The translations under genes and the position numbers were made by a program. A stretch of 64,000 bases of DNA. Source: Devosia subaequoris. Lineage in GTDB: Bacteria > Pseudomonadota > Alphaproteobacteria > Rhizobiales > Devosiaceae. This document shows, in pieces, positions 35,948 through 45,383 of this stretch; the first letter of the stretch is position 1; each line of letters begins with the position of its first letter. Location: the NCBI RefSeq assembly GCF_014197055.1, contig NZ_JACIEW010000011.1:16805-80804 (forward strand), read 5' to 3'. The notes below the pieces were generated by a model. It searched no databases. It was given only the letters and a program-made list of their open reading frames with translations, and had not been told where the DNA came from.

Positions 35948-36592
35948 TCAGCGTGCCGCCCATAGCAGGCCGCGCTTGAGAATGGTGCGGATCTGCGGGA
36001 TCTCCAGTTCGTCAGCCGTGTGACCGAGGGAGGAGTAGAACACCCGCCCCTTGTCGTGCGTGGTGATAAAGACCACCGGCATGACCACATCCTTGCGCCA
36101 AGGATGGTGCTCGCCCGAGAACGTGGTGGTCGCCAACACGTCAACGGCGGGATCGTAATTGAGGTAGTATTGCTCGGAGGTGTGTTCGAAGCTCTCAATG
36201 CCCGCCATAATGGGGTGGTCGGAGCGGGTCACATCGACCTTGTAGGTCATGATGTTGCCCGGGTGCTGCACCCAATAGACACTGGCCGCATAGCGGAAGG
36301 GAACGCTGGCGCGGAACGTGGTGGCCAACCCCATATGATACCCGGCGAGGCCCGTGCCGGCGCGGATGGCGGCAATCAGGTTGTTCATCTTTTCGGGTGC
36401 CAGCGTGCCATCGGTGATGACCGGGACGATCAGGTCGTTGGCCCCCACATCGTCGGCGCCCAGCGTGTCGTAGTCCGGTGTAACCGTGACGGCGAAGCCT
36501 TCTTCTTCAAGCAATTGCCGCACCACATGGGCGCCGCGTTCAGGTGTGTGCAACTCCATGCCACCCCAGACCACGAGGGCTTTCTTCGTCAT
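35948..36592 (-). CDS. ThuA domain protein
   Basis: A 214-residue ThuA-family protein with a flavodoxin/glutamine-amidotransferase-like fold. Family features seen are the N-terminal [14 protein letters not shown], the GLAGYHMG motif and the histidine-containing FSGEHHPWR. ThuA proteins act on glycosides or keto-sugars in trehalose and related disaccharide metabolism in rhizobia. This is the last gene of the nine-gene operon and overlaps the upstream gene by 4 bp (ATGA). The ATG at 36590-36592 gives [11 protein letters not shown]. Confidence 0.85.
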   Translation of the reverse strand: MTKKALVVWGGMELHTPERGAHVVRQLLEEEGFAVTVTPDYDTLGADDVGANDLIVPVITDGTLAPEKMNNLIAAIRAGTGLAGYHMGLATTFRASVPFRYAASVYWVQHPGNIMTYKVDVTRSDHPIMAGIESFEHTSEQYYLNYDPAVDVLATTTFSGEHHPWRKDVVMPVVFITTHDKGRVFYSSLGHTADELEIPQIRTILKRGLLWAAR

Positions 36593-38199
36593 AGTCCCAA
36601 TCCTACTGCTTGAGTGCGATGGACGCCCTTGGGCACGAAAATGAAGGCGTCGTCCTCGCCCATAAGTCTTGCTGCCAGGTGAACGACAGAGAGCCACATT
36701 TCGGTGCCCTGCAATCCCGGATCCTGGCCATCGGCGAAGGCGAAGCCTTCCTCATCTACCCAGCGTTGGCCGGCGCGCGCGATGGTGTCCCGAGCGATCT
36801 GTTCGGCTTCGGCGCGGCGATGATCGGTCTGGGCGAGGCAGAGCAGGAGCGGGTGGATGGTGTCGAGCAGATTGCAGGCCGTATAGGTCGACCCCGAGAA
36901 CCCGCCATGCTGGCGATAGTTGAGCAGTACCGAGTCGATGGCTGCTTCGGGACGCGGCACCGCTACGCCGAACTGGGCATAGGTGCCACGCGTCAGCCGA
37001 TAGAAACCGTTGACCGGCTGCAGCAGCCCTTGGTCAGGCGTGGGCGCACCCCAGAGACCGGAGGTGCGGTCCTGATGGAGGGCCAGCCAACCAAACAGCG
37101 TGTCCCTGGAATGGCCGGAGGTGAAATAGCGGGCGTTGAAATAGAGCGCAGTGCCGATGGCATCGACGGCCGCACCAGCGCCCCAAGCGCGGCTGCGCCA
37201 GGGCAGGCTTTCCAGCCATTGGCAAAGATCGGGGGCCGCCAACTCGACAGCCGAGATCGGGTATTGCGGCTGGCTGCCCAACACCTCCAGCGCATAGCCA
37301 ACCGCAAGGACATTATAGAGCGCCAAGCCATCGTCGCGCATAGCCAGGCCCGGTTTGGGTGGCTGATAGGGGTCAGGGAAGAGTCCCGTTTGGGGTTCTT
37401 GCACCGCTAGCAAGCGGGCAATTGCAGCAGGAACGTCCAGCCCATCAGGGAGGCCGCCAAAGCCGGCGCCGATTTCGATGGCATCGCAGAGATGGCGAAT
37501 GCTCTTGCGGCTCTCGCCATGGCTTTCGCGCGAGAGATAGTCACCCTCCACCATGTTGCGCTCGAGGATGGCCTGGTATTGCGCGGCGGCGCGGTCGCCC
37601 AGCGCCTGCAGCTGCGCGCGGGACTCGTCGCGTCGCCCACGGCCGCGGAACCGCAGCACCTTGGCCGGAACACCGCCGACGATGGCCATCTCCGGCACGT
37701 CCTTGCTGACCACTGCGCCCGCGGCAATCACCGCGCCCCGGCCAATAGTGACGCCATCGACCACCACGGCGTTGGCGCCAATCCAGACATCATCCCCGAT
37801 GGTGATGCCAAGCGTCTCGTGCTTCTGGCGGTAGATCGGGGTATCGGGATCATCATAGCCGTGATTGAAGCCAACCAGCGACACGTGGCTGGCAATGCGC
37901 ACCCCATCGCCACAGGTCACCTTGCCCGAGATCATGGCATGGGGATTGACCGTGCAATGGGCACCGAAGACGACCTCGCCACGCACCAGCGCGTGGCCGG
38001 CGATCCAGCTCTGCTCTCCCAGCACCAGCCTTGTGGTGAAAATGGCGGCATCGGCGGCGACATAGGCGGTGGAGTGGAACTGGGCCCCTGCCCGCTCGCC
38101 AAGCTCGGCCTGTCGTGCCCGGTGTTCGGCGCTATTGACGTCCTCGGAGGTGCGATCCCAGGTGAGATATTGCAGGCGTTGGTGCTGCCAGTCGTTCAT
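36589..38199 (-). CDS. Left-handed beta-helix acyltransferase fused to a toroid-like domain
   Basis: A 536-residue two-part protein. Residues about 45-190 are hexapeptide repeats of a left-handed beta-helix acetyltransferase ([39 protein letters not shown]), with the family's catalytic-type histidine in GFNHGYDD. Residues about 225-530 look all-helical, with repeated motifs such as [26 protein letters not shown] and [10 protein letters not shown] that recall (alpha/alpha) toroids of terpenoid-cyclase or glycoside-processing type. The fusion is unusual, and the function is not known; O-acetylation of an oligosaccharide is a guess. It overlaps both neighbouring genes. Confidence 0.7.
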   Translation of the reverse strand: MNDWQHQRLQYLTWDRTSEDVNSAEHRARQAELGERAGAQFHSTAYVAADAAIFTTRLVLGEQSWIAGHALVRGEVVFGAHCTVNPHAMISGKVTCGDGVRIASHVSLVGFNHGYDDPDTPIYRQKHETLGITIGDDVWIGANAVVVDGVTIGRGAVIAAGAVVSKDVPEMAIVGGVPAKVLRFRGRGRRDESRAQLQALGDRAAAQYQAILERNMVEGDYLSRESHGESRKSIRHLCDAIEIGAGFGGLPDGLDVPAAIARLLAVQEPQTGLFPDPYQPPKPGLAMRDDGLALYNVLAVGYALEVLGSQPQYPISAVELAAPDLCQWLESLPWRSRAWGAGAAVDAIGTALYFNARYFTSGHSRDTLFGWLALHQDRTSGLWGAPTPDQGLLQPVNGFYRLTRGTYAQFGVAVPRPEAAIDSVLLNYRQHGGFSGSTYTACNLLDTIHPLLLCLAQTDHRRAEAEQIARDTIARAGQRWVDEEGFAFADGQDPGLQGTEMWLSVVHLAARLMGEDDAFIFVPKGVHRTQAVGLGL

Positions 38200-39206
38200 C
38201 AGGCCAGACGCTCCAAAAGCTCCGGTGCTATCTCGTAGAGCATGGGCTCGCCGCGAACGAAGCGCTCAATCTCTTCCACCGCCATCAGGCCCAGACGCGC
38301 CCGCTCGGTGCCGATAGCTCCGGCAACATGGGGTGTGAGAAAGACATTGGGCAGGCTGAAGAAGGGCGAACTGGCCGGGGGCACTTCGGGGTCGGTCACG
38401 TCGATAACGGCATGAATGCGCCCGGTCTGCAACTCGGCCAACAGTGCCTCTTCTTCGACCAGCGCACCGCGCGCCGTATTGATGAACGCCGCTCCATCCT
38501 GCATCAACTTGAGCTGGCTCGACCCAATCATGCCCCTGGTGGAGGGCAGGGACGGCGCGTGCACCGAGACAACATCGGAACGGACCATGAGGGCGTCAAG
38601 ATCGACCAGTTCGGCCTGCTGCGCGATCGGATCGTCGGGCTGCACGAAAGGATCGTAGAGCAACACGTTGAGGTCAAAACCGGCAAGCAGGGCTGCAACG
38701 CGGCGCCCGATGCGCGAGGCGCCGACCAGTCCCACGGTGCGACGGAAATTTCCTATGGGCTGGTCCATCAACCGATAGGCACTGCGGCGGGTGGGGTCGT
38801 TGCGATAAAGATCGCGCAATTCGAACACACGCTTATTGGCAAACAGAATCGCCGCCAAGGTGAACTCGGCCACCGGCACCGCATTGGCTTCCGCAGCATG
38901 GGTGACACGAATCCCCGACGCATAGGCGGTGGGATCAACCGTATATTTGACCGTGCCGGCGGCATGGGCAATCAGCTTGAGGCGCGGCGCGGCGCGTAAT
39001 ACATCGGGGGTCAGCATGGGGCAGCCCCAGCCGGTTACCAATACGTCGGCATCGGCCAGCAGCGCTTTGTCCTGCGGTGCGGAAAAGCCGGATAGCGGAG
39101 TGCGCGTGAGAATGTCACAGCTTCGCCCCAAGCGTTCCACGGTCTCGTCTTCGAAGACATGTGCGGTCTTTTGAGGGTTTAGCGCAAAGATGAGTTTTGG
39201 CCGCAT
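38199..39206 (-). CDS. D-isomer-specific 2-hydroxyacid dehydrogenase family protein
   Basis: A 335-residue NAD(P)-dependent dehydrogenase. The nucleotide motif is [16 protein letters not shown], the catalytic arginine lies in NTARGALV, the acidic partner in DVTDPEVPP and the histidine in TPHVAGAIG. Such enzymes interconvert 2-hydroxy and 2-keto acids. Substrate is unknown; in this operon a sugar acid is likely. It overlaps both neighbours by one base (TGATG). Confidence 0.88.
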   Translation of the reverse strand: MRPKLIFALNPQKTAHVFEDETVERLGRSCDILTRTPLSGFSAPQDKALLADADVLVTGWGCPMLTPDVLRAAPRLKLIAHAAGTVKYTVDPTAYASGIRVTHAAEANAVPVAEFTLAAILFANKRVFELRDLYRNDPTRRSAYRLMDQPIGNFRRTVGLVGASRIGRRVAALLAGFDLNVLLYDPFVQPDDPIAQQAELVDLDALMVRSDVVSVHAPSLPSTRGMIGSSQLKLMQDGAAFINTARGALVEEEALLAELQTGRIHAVIDVTDPEVPPASSPFFSLPNVFLTPHVAGAIGTERARLGLMAVEEIERFVRGEPMLYEIAPELLERLA

Positions 39207-41059
39207 CAGAACCGCTCCGGCACTAGTATCGCACTGACATCGATGCCCTCGCGTGCGAACAGGGCCTCAAGTGCGGCGAGGTCGGGGGCGTGGGGCGGGT
39301 TGGCCAGTGCCCCGTCCGCCTCTTCGCCAGCCGGCAGCGCCATGGCAGCGGTCGTCAAAACTGTCGTTCCGGCCGGAATTTCACCGCGCAACTGGGGTAC
39401 GATAGTCTTGGAGGCAACAAGGTTGGTGTTGGGCAGCGCCCTGAAGGCCCGGCCTTCGCGCTGACCGCCAAGGTCGAGGATGGCACTGACATCGCTTGCC
39501 GAGCGCGCTTCGCCCCGGCCCGGCGCATCGACATAGGTGTCGGCATTGAGATCGGCGCGCGCGATGGCGAAGCCACCTTCTGTGCCATGCAAGGCGCGCG
39601 GCGTGGTGATGCGGTGGACGCGGATATGCCAGTGGTGGGCTGGCACCAGCCAGGTTTCGACCGTGACATCGCTCCAGGGCTTCCAGCGCGCAAACAGGCA
39701 GTTTTCCGCAACTTGGACTGTCTCATTGGTCTCACGCACCCGATAGTGGCGGCCGTCATCACTCAGCGCCAGGGCGCCATCGAAGGCCCCCTGGTGATAG
39801 CTGCGCTCATCGACCTCGACGGAAAAGCCGTAACGAGAGGAATAGGCGAATTTGGCGTATTTTTCCGTGCCATGCCGCATCTGCCAATTCTGCTGACCGC
39901 TCGAAAGGGCCACGACATTGCCGGGGGAGTGCTGCATGATCATGCCGGGATGCTTGAGCGGAACGGGCTTTGCGTCGAACCCGGCCGCTTCTTCCCTGGC
40001 CGTCCAGAACGGATGGTCCGCCGGCAAGGCCAGTGGCAGGAAGGCCTTGAGCGCCCAATAGGGCGAGCCGGCCGAATTATAGCTCTCGGACATGAAGAGG
40101 TTGGGATAGCCATAGCCGATGGAGAGCACACCATTGCCATGGGCTATGGGCTTCTCGGCCCACCAGCGCAGGTGGCGCAGGAAGTGTCCCTTGATCTTGC
40201 CCCAGGGCAGGGCCTCGAGGTCGGCGAAAGCCAGCGCGCCCCAGAAGCCGCCGCATGCGAAGCGATAGGTCAGGCTCCGGCCGAATGCCAAGGTGCCGCC
40301 GTCTTCATCGAACCAGTGCTGAATGTCCTTGGCAAACAGGGTCGCACGCTCTTGGTAGGCAGCAACGCGTTTTTCGTCGCCCCTAGCGAGCTTGGCATAG
40401 ATCAGGCCGTAGAAGTGCATGGCGAAGGGGATGTAGTGGTCGATGCGCCGTACGTTGCCGTCGCGATACCAGCCGTCCCCAAGATAGAAGCCGTCCAGCT
40501 CTTCGAGATATTTTTCGGTCAGGGCGCGATCGAAGTCGACGCCGCATTCTTCCAGGCCCAGATCGACCAGGATGCGGAAGAACTTCCAGTTATTGTCGGC
40601 ATAGTCGAACTGGCGAGCGTGCTTGAGATAGGCCGCCAGATTATCTTTTGCCGTTTGTGGCAGCGGCTCCCAGACAAGATGCGGCACCATGCGCATCGTA
40701 AAACCAATGGCCGCCAGTTCGACCATGCGCTGGTCGGTGGAATTGACCTGCCCCCAATATTCGGGGTGATCGGGGTCGGTGCCGTTGGCGAGACCCTGAC
40801 GATAAAGCTCCCAATGCTCGAAATCGCCACCACCGGCGGCCAGCGGGGTCAGGCCCCAGAGCGGGCGGGCGAAACCTTCGAGATCGGCGGCAGCACGGTC
40901 GAAATGGGCCCCTGCCCCATCGAGCCGGACGCGGGCCCCGCCTTGTGAGAAATAGGGAAGCAGCGGATTAAAAAGATCGCGCAGGCCCTTTTCGACGTCA
41001 GCGCGGGAGTGGAGCGGATTGCCAAACAGCGGATTGGCGGTGGCCGGGTCATAGGTCAT
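39206..41059 (-). CDS. DUF2264 domain-containing protein
   Basis: A 617-residue protein covering the DUF2264 family, starting NPLHSRADVEKGLRDLFNPL and continuing through FDYADNNWKFFRILVDLGLEE, DGWYRDGN and HGNGVLSIGYGYPN. The N-terminal part appears to be an alpha-helical toroid, the C-terminal part beta-rich, as in some polysaccharide lyases and hydrolases. No signal peptide is visible, so it acts in the cytoplasm. DUF2264 has no established reaction. Its place beside a transporter, a dehydrogenase and a ThuA protein suggests a glycan-degrading role. Confidence 0.8.
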   Translation of the reverse strand: MTYDPATANPLFGNPLHSRADVEKGLRDLFNPLLPYFSQGGARVRLDGAGAHFDRAAADLEGFARPLWGLTPLAAGGGDFEHWELYRQGLANGTDPDHPEYWGQVNSTDQRMVELAAIGFTMRMVPHLVWEPLPQTAKDNLAAYLKHARQFDYADNNWKFFRILVDLGLEECGVDFDRALTEKYLEELDGFYLGDGWYRDGNVRRIDHYIPFAMHFYGLIYAKLARGDEKRVAAYQERATLFAKDIQHWFDEDGGTLAFGRSLTYRFACGGFWGALAFADLEALPWGKIKGHFLRHLRWWAEKPIAHGNGVLSIGYGYPNLFMSESYNSAGSPYWALKAFLPLALPADHPFWTAREEAAGFDAKPVPLKHPGMIMQHSPGNVVALSSGQQNWQMRHGTEKYAKFAYSSRYGFSVEVDERSYHQGAFDGALALSDDGRHYRVRETNETVQVAENCLFARWKPWSDVTVETWLVPAHHWHIRVHRITTPRALHGTEGGFAIARADLNADTYVDAPGRGEARSASDVSAILDLGGQREGRAFRALPNTNLVASKTIVPQLRGEIPAGTTVLTTAAMALPAGEEADGALANPPHAPDLAALEALFAREGIDVSAILVPERF

Positions 41060-42091
41060 TTATGCGATAGCCCTTTGCGGCGCGTCATAGGCACCGGTCA
41101 GTTCAAGTGTTTCGGCAAAATGGCAGGCCGCCTGCTGGGCCGTACCGTTGACAGGACGCAGGGCCGGCTTTTCGCTGCGGCAGCGGTCCTGGGCATATTT
41201 GCAGCGGGTGTGGAACGGGCAGCCCTGCGGGCGATTGCCGAGAAAGGGAATTTCACCCTGGAGTTCGGCTCGCTGGCCCTTGCGCCGGGTCGGGTCGGCA
41301 ATGGGCAGGGCCTCAAGCAGCACCTCAGTGTATGGATGGCGGGGACGCTCGAACAATGCTTCGGTCGGGGCGCTCTCAACCACATGACCGAGATACATCA
41401 CCACTACGCGGTCAGCGATGTAGTTCACCACGCCCAGGTCGTGGCTGATGAAGATATAGGTCAGTCCGAAATCGGCCTTGAGGTCTTCGAGCAGGTTAAG
41501 GATCTGCGCCTGAATCGAGACATCGAGTGCCGAGACGGCTTCGTCGGCAATTACCAGCTTGGGATCGAGTATCAGGGCGCGGGCAATGCCGATGCGCTGA
41601 CGCTGTCCGCCGGAAAAGGCGTGGGGGAACCGCTGCAACGCATCGCGCGGGATGCCGACCTTCTCGAGGGTCGAGATGACGCGCTGCTCCAGTTCGGCGC
41701 CGCGCGCAATCTTGTGGATGCGCAACGGCTCGGCAACGAGATCGAACACACGCAGATAGGGATTGAGCGAGGACATCGGATCCTGAAAGATCATGCGGAT
41801 ATCCTGCCGCCATGGCTTCAACTCGCGCTTCGGGAGGCTCGACAACTCAATGGTCTTGCCCGGCTCAGGCCTATAGCTGACACGGCCGCTGGTCGGATCG
41901 AGGGCCCGGACGATGCAGCGACCGAGCGTGGTCTTGCCGCACCCGCTCTCGCCTACGATGGCCAGAGTCTCGCCCTTCTCCACCTCGAGGTTGATATCGA
42001 CCAGCGCATCGAGCGAAATGGTATCGCCAAACATGCCGGAACGCATGGTGAAGGTCTTGGTAAGGTTCTCAATTTCGAGCAAGGCGGTCAT
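41060..42091 (-). CDS. Dpp/Opp-type ABC transporter ATP-binding protein (F type)
   Basis: A 343-residue ATPase with Walker A GESGCGKTT, signature FSGGQRQRIGIARAL, Walker B LVIADEAVSALD and the C-terminal cysteine-containing oligopeptide-ABC tail (GCPFHTRCKYAQDRC) that may bind an iron-sulfur cluster. It is the DppF/OppF-type partner of the next ATPase. Its stop codon is directly followed by the DUF2264 start, so the two are cotranscribed. Confidence 0.92.
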   Translation of the reverse strand: MTALLEIENLTKTFTMRSGMFGDTISLDALVDINLEVEKGETLAIVGESGCGKTTLGRCIVRALDPTSGRVSYRPEPGKTIELSSLPKRELKPWRQDIRMIFQDPMSSLNPYLRVFDLVAEPLRIHKIARGAELEQRVISTLEKVGIPRDALQRFPHAFSGGQRQRIGIARALILDPKLVIADEAVSALDVSIQAQILNLLEDLKADFGLTYIFISHDLGVVNYIADRVVVMYLGHVVESAPTEALFERPRHPYTEVLLEALPIADPTRRKGQRAELQGEIPFLGNRPQGCPFHTRCKYAQDRCRSEKPALRPVNGTAQQAACHFAETLELTGAYDAPQRAIA

Positions 42092-43170
42092 GTGCGATCT
42101 CCCTGGTAGGCATTGGGGGTGCCTTCAACCTGGGGCTGAATGAGGCCATCGACACGCGGCGCTTCCGGGTCGGTAAGGAGATGGCAACGTGCCCAATGGT
42201 TCTCGCTTGTACCGGTAGGTCCCGGGCGCACCGACGCGCACGGTTCGAACGCGTGCGGACAACGCGTGGTGAACGCGCACCCGCTGGGCCGGTTCTTCGG
42301 CGAAGGCACACTACCCTGAATGGGATTGAGGCGCTGCCGGTCGGCGTGACGGGTCATGCGCGGGATCGAACTCATCAGCGCGCGGGTGTAGGGGTGCTGT
42401 GGCGACTTGAAGACTTCGAAGACATCGCCCTGCTCCACGACGTCGCCGAGATACATGACCGCGACCTCGTCGGCGATCTCGGCAACTACGCCCAGATCGT
42501 GCGTGATGAACAGCATCGCCATGCCGAACTCATCGCGGAGAGAGCGCAAGAGATCGAGTATCTGAGCCTGCGTCGTCACATCGAGCGCGGTGGTCGGCTC
42601 ATCGGCGATCAACAGATCCGGCTTGCAGGCCAATGCCATGGCGATCATGGCGCGCTGGCGAAGGCCGCCCGAGAGCTGGAACGGATAGGCATCTGCACGC
42701 TGGCGGGCGCCGGGGACACCTACCTGCTCAAGCAGCTCGATCGTGCGGGCGCGCGCGCCCTTCTTGTCCAGGTTCTCGTGCAACAGGATCATCTCGTCGA
42801 TCTGCGCACCGATGGTGTGCACCGGCGACAATGAGCTCATCGGCTCCTGAAAGATCATCGAGATCTTGTTGCCGCGGATCGACCGCATGGCGGTGCTGTC
42901 CGGTTTCAACGTCGCGATGTCGGTTGTCTCGCCATCACCGGGCGAGAACAGGATGCGACCAGAGGGAATGCGGGCATTCTTGTCGAGCAGCCGCAGGATG
43001 GTACGGGCGGTGACGGATTTCCCGCAGCCGCTTTCTCCCACCAGGGCCAGCGTCTTGCCGCGCGTGAGGGTAAAGTCGACCTGGCGAACTGCCTCGATGT
43101 CGGCTTCGTCGGGGGACGAGAAGACGATACTGACGTCTTCCATCCGCAACAGGGTCTTGTCATTTGCCAT
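42088..43170 (-). CDS. Dpp/Opp-type ABC transporter ATP-binding protein (D type)
   Basis: A 360-residue ATPase with Walker A GESGCGKS, signature [15 protein letters not shown], Walker [13 protein letters not shown] and the C-terminal tail [15 protein letters not shown]. It pairs with the F-type ATPase, overlapping its gene by 4 bp. The ATG at 43168-43170 is chosen; a GTG six codons earlier would deepen the overlap with the permease gene. Confidence 0.92.
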   Translation of the reverse strand: MANDKTLLRMEDVSIVFSSPDEADIEAVRQVDFTLTRGKTLALVGESGCGKSVTARTILRLLDKNARIPSGRILFSPGDGETTDIATLKPDSTAMRSIRGNKISMIFQEPMSSLSPVHTIGAQIDEMILLHENLDKKGARARTIELLEQVGVPGARQRADAYPFQLSGGLRQRAMIAMALACKPDLLIADEPTTALDVTTQAQILDLLRSLRDEFGMAMLFITHDLGVVAEIADEVAVMYLGDVVEQGDVFEVFKSPQHPYTRALMSSIPRMTRHADRQRLNPIQGSVPSPKNRPSGCAFTTRCPHAFEPCASVRPGPTGTSENHWARCHLLTDPEAPRVDGLIQPQVEGTPNAYQGDRT

Positions 43171-44317
43171 ATGGGTCTGCGGCGTCACGTAGGCCGTCTC
43201 CTAGAAAATTCATGGCAAGGATCGCCACCACGACGACCACGCCGGGTGCCAGAAGCCAGGGGGCGCTGGCGAGCGTACGGATGTTCTGTGCTTCCTGCAG
43301 CAGCGTCCCCCAGCTCACGATTGGCGCCTGGAGGCCGAGTCCGAGGAACGAAAGTGCCGTCTCCGCAAGGATCATGCCGGGAATGGCGAGCGTCGTTGCG
43401 GCGATGATGTGGCTCATGAAGCTGGGCACCATGTGCCGGACGATCACGCGATAGTCCGAGGCGCCATCAAGCTGGGCCGCGGTCACGAAATCCTCTGTCC
43501 TGAGGGCAAGGAAGCGACCGCGCACTACCCGTGCCAACTCTGTCCAGCCGAGAAGCGAAAGGATTACGGTGATGGCGAAGTAGTTCTGAAGCGCCGACCA
43601 GTCCTGCGGCAACGCTGCCGCCAGGCCCAGCCACAAGGGAATGGTCGGCAACGAGCGAATGAACTCGATCGTTCGCTGCACGGCTGAGTCGAACCATCCG
43701 CCATAATAGCCGGAAAAGCCGCCGATGATGACGCCGAAGATGAGGCTGAGCACAACACCGACAAGACCGATGGACAACGAAATTCTCGTGCCGTGTATCA
43801 AGCGGCTAAGCTGATCGCGGCCAAGCCGATCCGCGCCGATGACATAGAGAGGGGCCCGTGGCTCGATGGTGCCGAACAGCTTATGGGTCATCGGGATGAT
43901 GCCAAACAGCATGTAAGGCTCGGATTCGACGAACAGACCGAGGGGGTGGCGCACTTCCTCATCGATGGTGAAGACGCGCCGCATCGCCTGAGGGTCAATC
44001 TCGGTCTTGTAGCCGTTGACGTATGGCCCCCACGTCCAGCTGCCGTCTTCTTCGACGAAGACGAACTCGATGCCCTGCGGCGGCGCGTAGGTGTAGCGCG
44101 GATTGTAGTCGCCCGGATCGAACGGCGCGAAGAACTCTGCCAGCAGTGCCACAATGTAGAACGCCACGACAATCCACAGGCTCACAAGAGCGAGTTGATG
44201 CTGCTTGAAGCGGCGCCAGGTCATCGCAAATTGGGACTCACGCCCGGATAGCGCGAAGTTGCCAGTCTTGGGCTGTGCCACCGGCTTGGTCAGGTTCTGG
44301 GTATCAATGGTCGCCAT
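43160..44317 (-). CDS. Dpp/Opp-type ABC transporter permease (C type) with large extracytoplasmic insertion
   Basis: A 385-residue permease, longer than the usual 280-300 of DppC. The N-terminal cytoplasmic part (about 1-45) and first helix are followed by about 110 residues (YNPRYTYAPPQ to YVIGADRLGRD) that should lie outside the membrane before the second helix. The EAA-type loop (DYRVIVRHMVPSF) is normal. Such long C-type permeases occur in oligosaccharide importers built on the Dpp plan. The ATG at 44315-44317 has GGAGGG about 9 bases upstream. Confidence 0.88.
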   Translation of the reverse strand: MATIDTQNLTKPVAQPKTGNFALSGRESQFAMTWRRFKQHQLALVSLWIVVAFYIVALLAEFFAPFDPGDYNPRYTYAPPQGIEFVFVEEDGSWTWGPYVNGYKTEIDPQAMRRVFTIDEEVRHPLGLFVESEPYMLFGIIPMTHKLFGTIEPRAPLYVIGADRLGRDQLSRLIHGTRISLSIGLVGVVLSLIFGVIIGGFSGYYGGWFDSAVQRTIEFIRSLPTIPLWLGLAAALPQDWSALQNYFAITVILSLLGWTELARVVRGRFLALRTEDFVTAAQLDGASDYRVIVRHMVPSFMSHIIAATTLAIPGMILAETALSFLGLGLQAPIVSWGTLLQEAQNIRTLASAPWLLAPGVVVVVAILAMNFLGDGLRDAADPYGK

Positions 44318-44319
44318 GA

Positions 44320-45309
44320 TCACATCCCTCCGTGGCGGATGCGTGGATCGATCCAGGCCAGGATCAGGTCGGATAGCAACGTCCCGAGGATCGTGAGAAT
44401 GCCGAGCAGAAGGATGATGGCGCCCGCGAGATACATGTCCTGCGTGGTCAAAGAGCGCAGCAGCAATGGGCCGGCTGTCGGCAAATTCATTACCGCCGAC
44501 ACCACGACCGAGCTGGAAACGAGGGTGGGCAGCAGCCAGCCAATGGTTGAAACCAGCGGATTGAGGGCCACTCGCACCGGATATTTCAGCACGACGCGCC
44601 ATTCCGGCAACCCTTTGGCCCGCGCCGTGACGACGTAGGGCTTGCTCAATTCGTCCAGAAGATTGGCGCGCATCACGCGGATAAGCTGCGCAGTGCCCGC
44701 CGTGGCCAGGACCAGGATCGGCGCCCAGGCGCGAGACAGGAAGTCGAGCAGTTTTTCAAGGCTCCAGGGGCTGTTCGCCAGTTCCGGCGAATAAAGGCCA
44801 CCAAGGGTCTGACCGAAGTAGACATACCACAGGTACATGAGCACCAGGGCGAACAGAAAATTGGGGATGGCGAGTCCGATAAATCCGCCGATGGTGGCGA
44901 GATAGTCGCCGAGGGAATATTTGCGCACCGCGGCGTAGACCCCGATCGGCAAAGCCACGAGCCACATCACCAGGACGGCCAAACCCTCGAGAAGCACGGA
45001 ATTGCCCATGCGACCCCAGATGAGTTCAGAGACGGGCGCGCTCCATTCGAAGCTCTCACCGAAATCACCCTGCAAGATTCCGCCGATCCACTTGAAATAC
45101 TGGACAATAAACGGTTGGCCCAGTCCGTAGCGCTGGCGCAGGGCCTCAATCGTCGCCGGGTCGATACGATCGCCGGCAGCGCTCAACTGAGCCACGTAGC
45201 TGGTGAGATAATCGCCCGGTGGCAATTGGATGATTGCGAAGGCGACAAAGGAGACGGCCCAGATGGTCAATACCATCGCAATGAGCCGCCGAACAAGAAA
45301 GCCGAGCAT
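44320..45309 (-). CDS. Dpp/Opp-type ABC transporter permease (B type)
   Basis: A 329-residue permease of the DppB type. It starts MLGFLVRRLIAMVLTIWAVSF, the typical first helix, and has the family's PPGDYLTSYV extracytoplasmic loop and the RVMRANLLDELSKPYVVTARAKGLPE EAA loop. I use the ATG at 45307-45309. It is separated from the binding-protein gene by 74 bp that contain a perfect hairpin and from the C-type permease by 2 bp. Confidence 0.92.
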   Translation of the reverse strand: MLGFLVRRLIAMVLTIWAVSFVAFAIIQLPPGDYLTSYVAQLSAAGDRIDPATIEALRQRYGLGQPFIVQYFKWIGGILQGDFGESFEWSAPVSELIWGRMGNSVLLEGLAVLVMWLVALPIGVYAAVRKYSLGDYLATIGGFIGLAIPNFLFALVLMYLWYVYFGQTLGGLYSPELANSPWSLEKLLDFLSRAWAPILVLATAGTAQLIRVMRANLLDELSKPYVVTARAKGLPEWRVVLKYPVRVALNPLVSTIGWLLPTLVSSSVVVSAVMNLPTAGPLLLRSLTTQDMYLAGAIILLLGILTILGTLLSDLILAWIDPRIRHGGM

Positions 45310-45338
45310 AGTGGCTAACTCCGGAACCGGTTGGAGGC

Positions 45339-45364
45339 GCTTCCGCGGCAATCGCCGCGGAAGC
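45339..45364 (-). other. Perfect hairpin after the Dpp-type binding-protein gene
   Basis: GCTTCCGCGGC (45339-45349) pairs perfectly with GCCGCGGAAGC (45354-45364) across a 4-base loop. It lies 20 bases after the stop of the binding-protein gene, within an operon. There is no T-run; mRNA stabilisation of the upstream gene is the likely role. Confidence 0.7.
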
Positions 45365-45383
45365 TGAAGTGATGTGACGGGGC

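Noticed and set aside
39290..40948. A 552-codon frame antisense to the DUF2264 gene
   Set aside because: Same reason: opposite-strand shadow of a GC-rich gene, without domain features.
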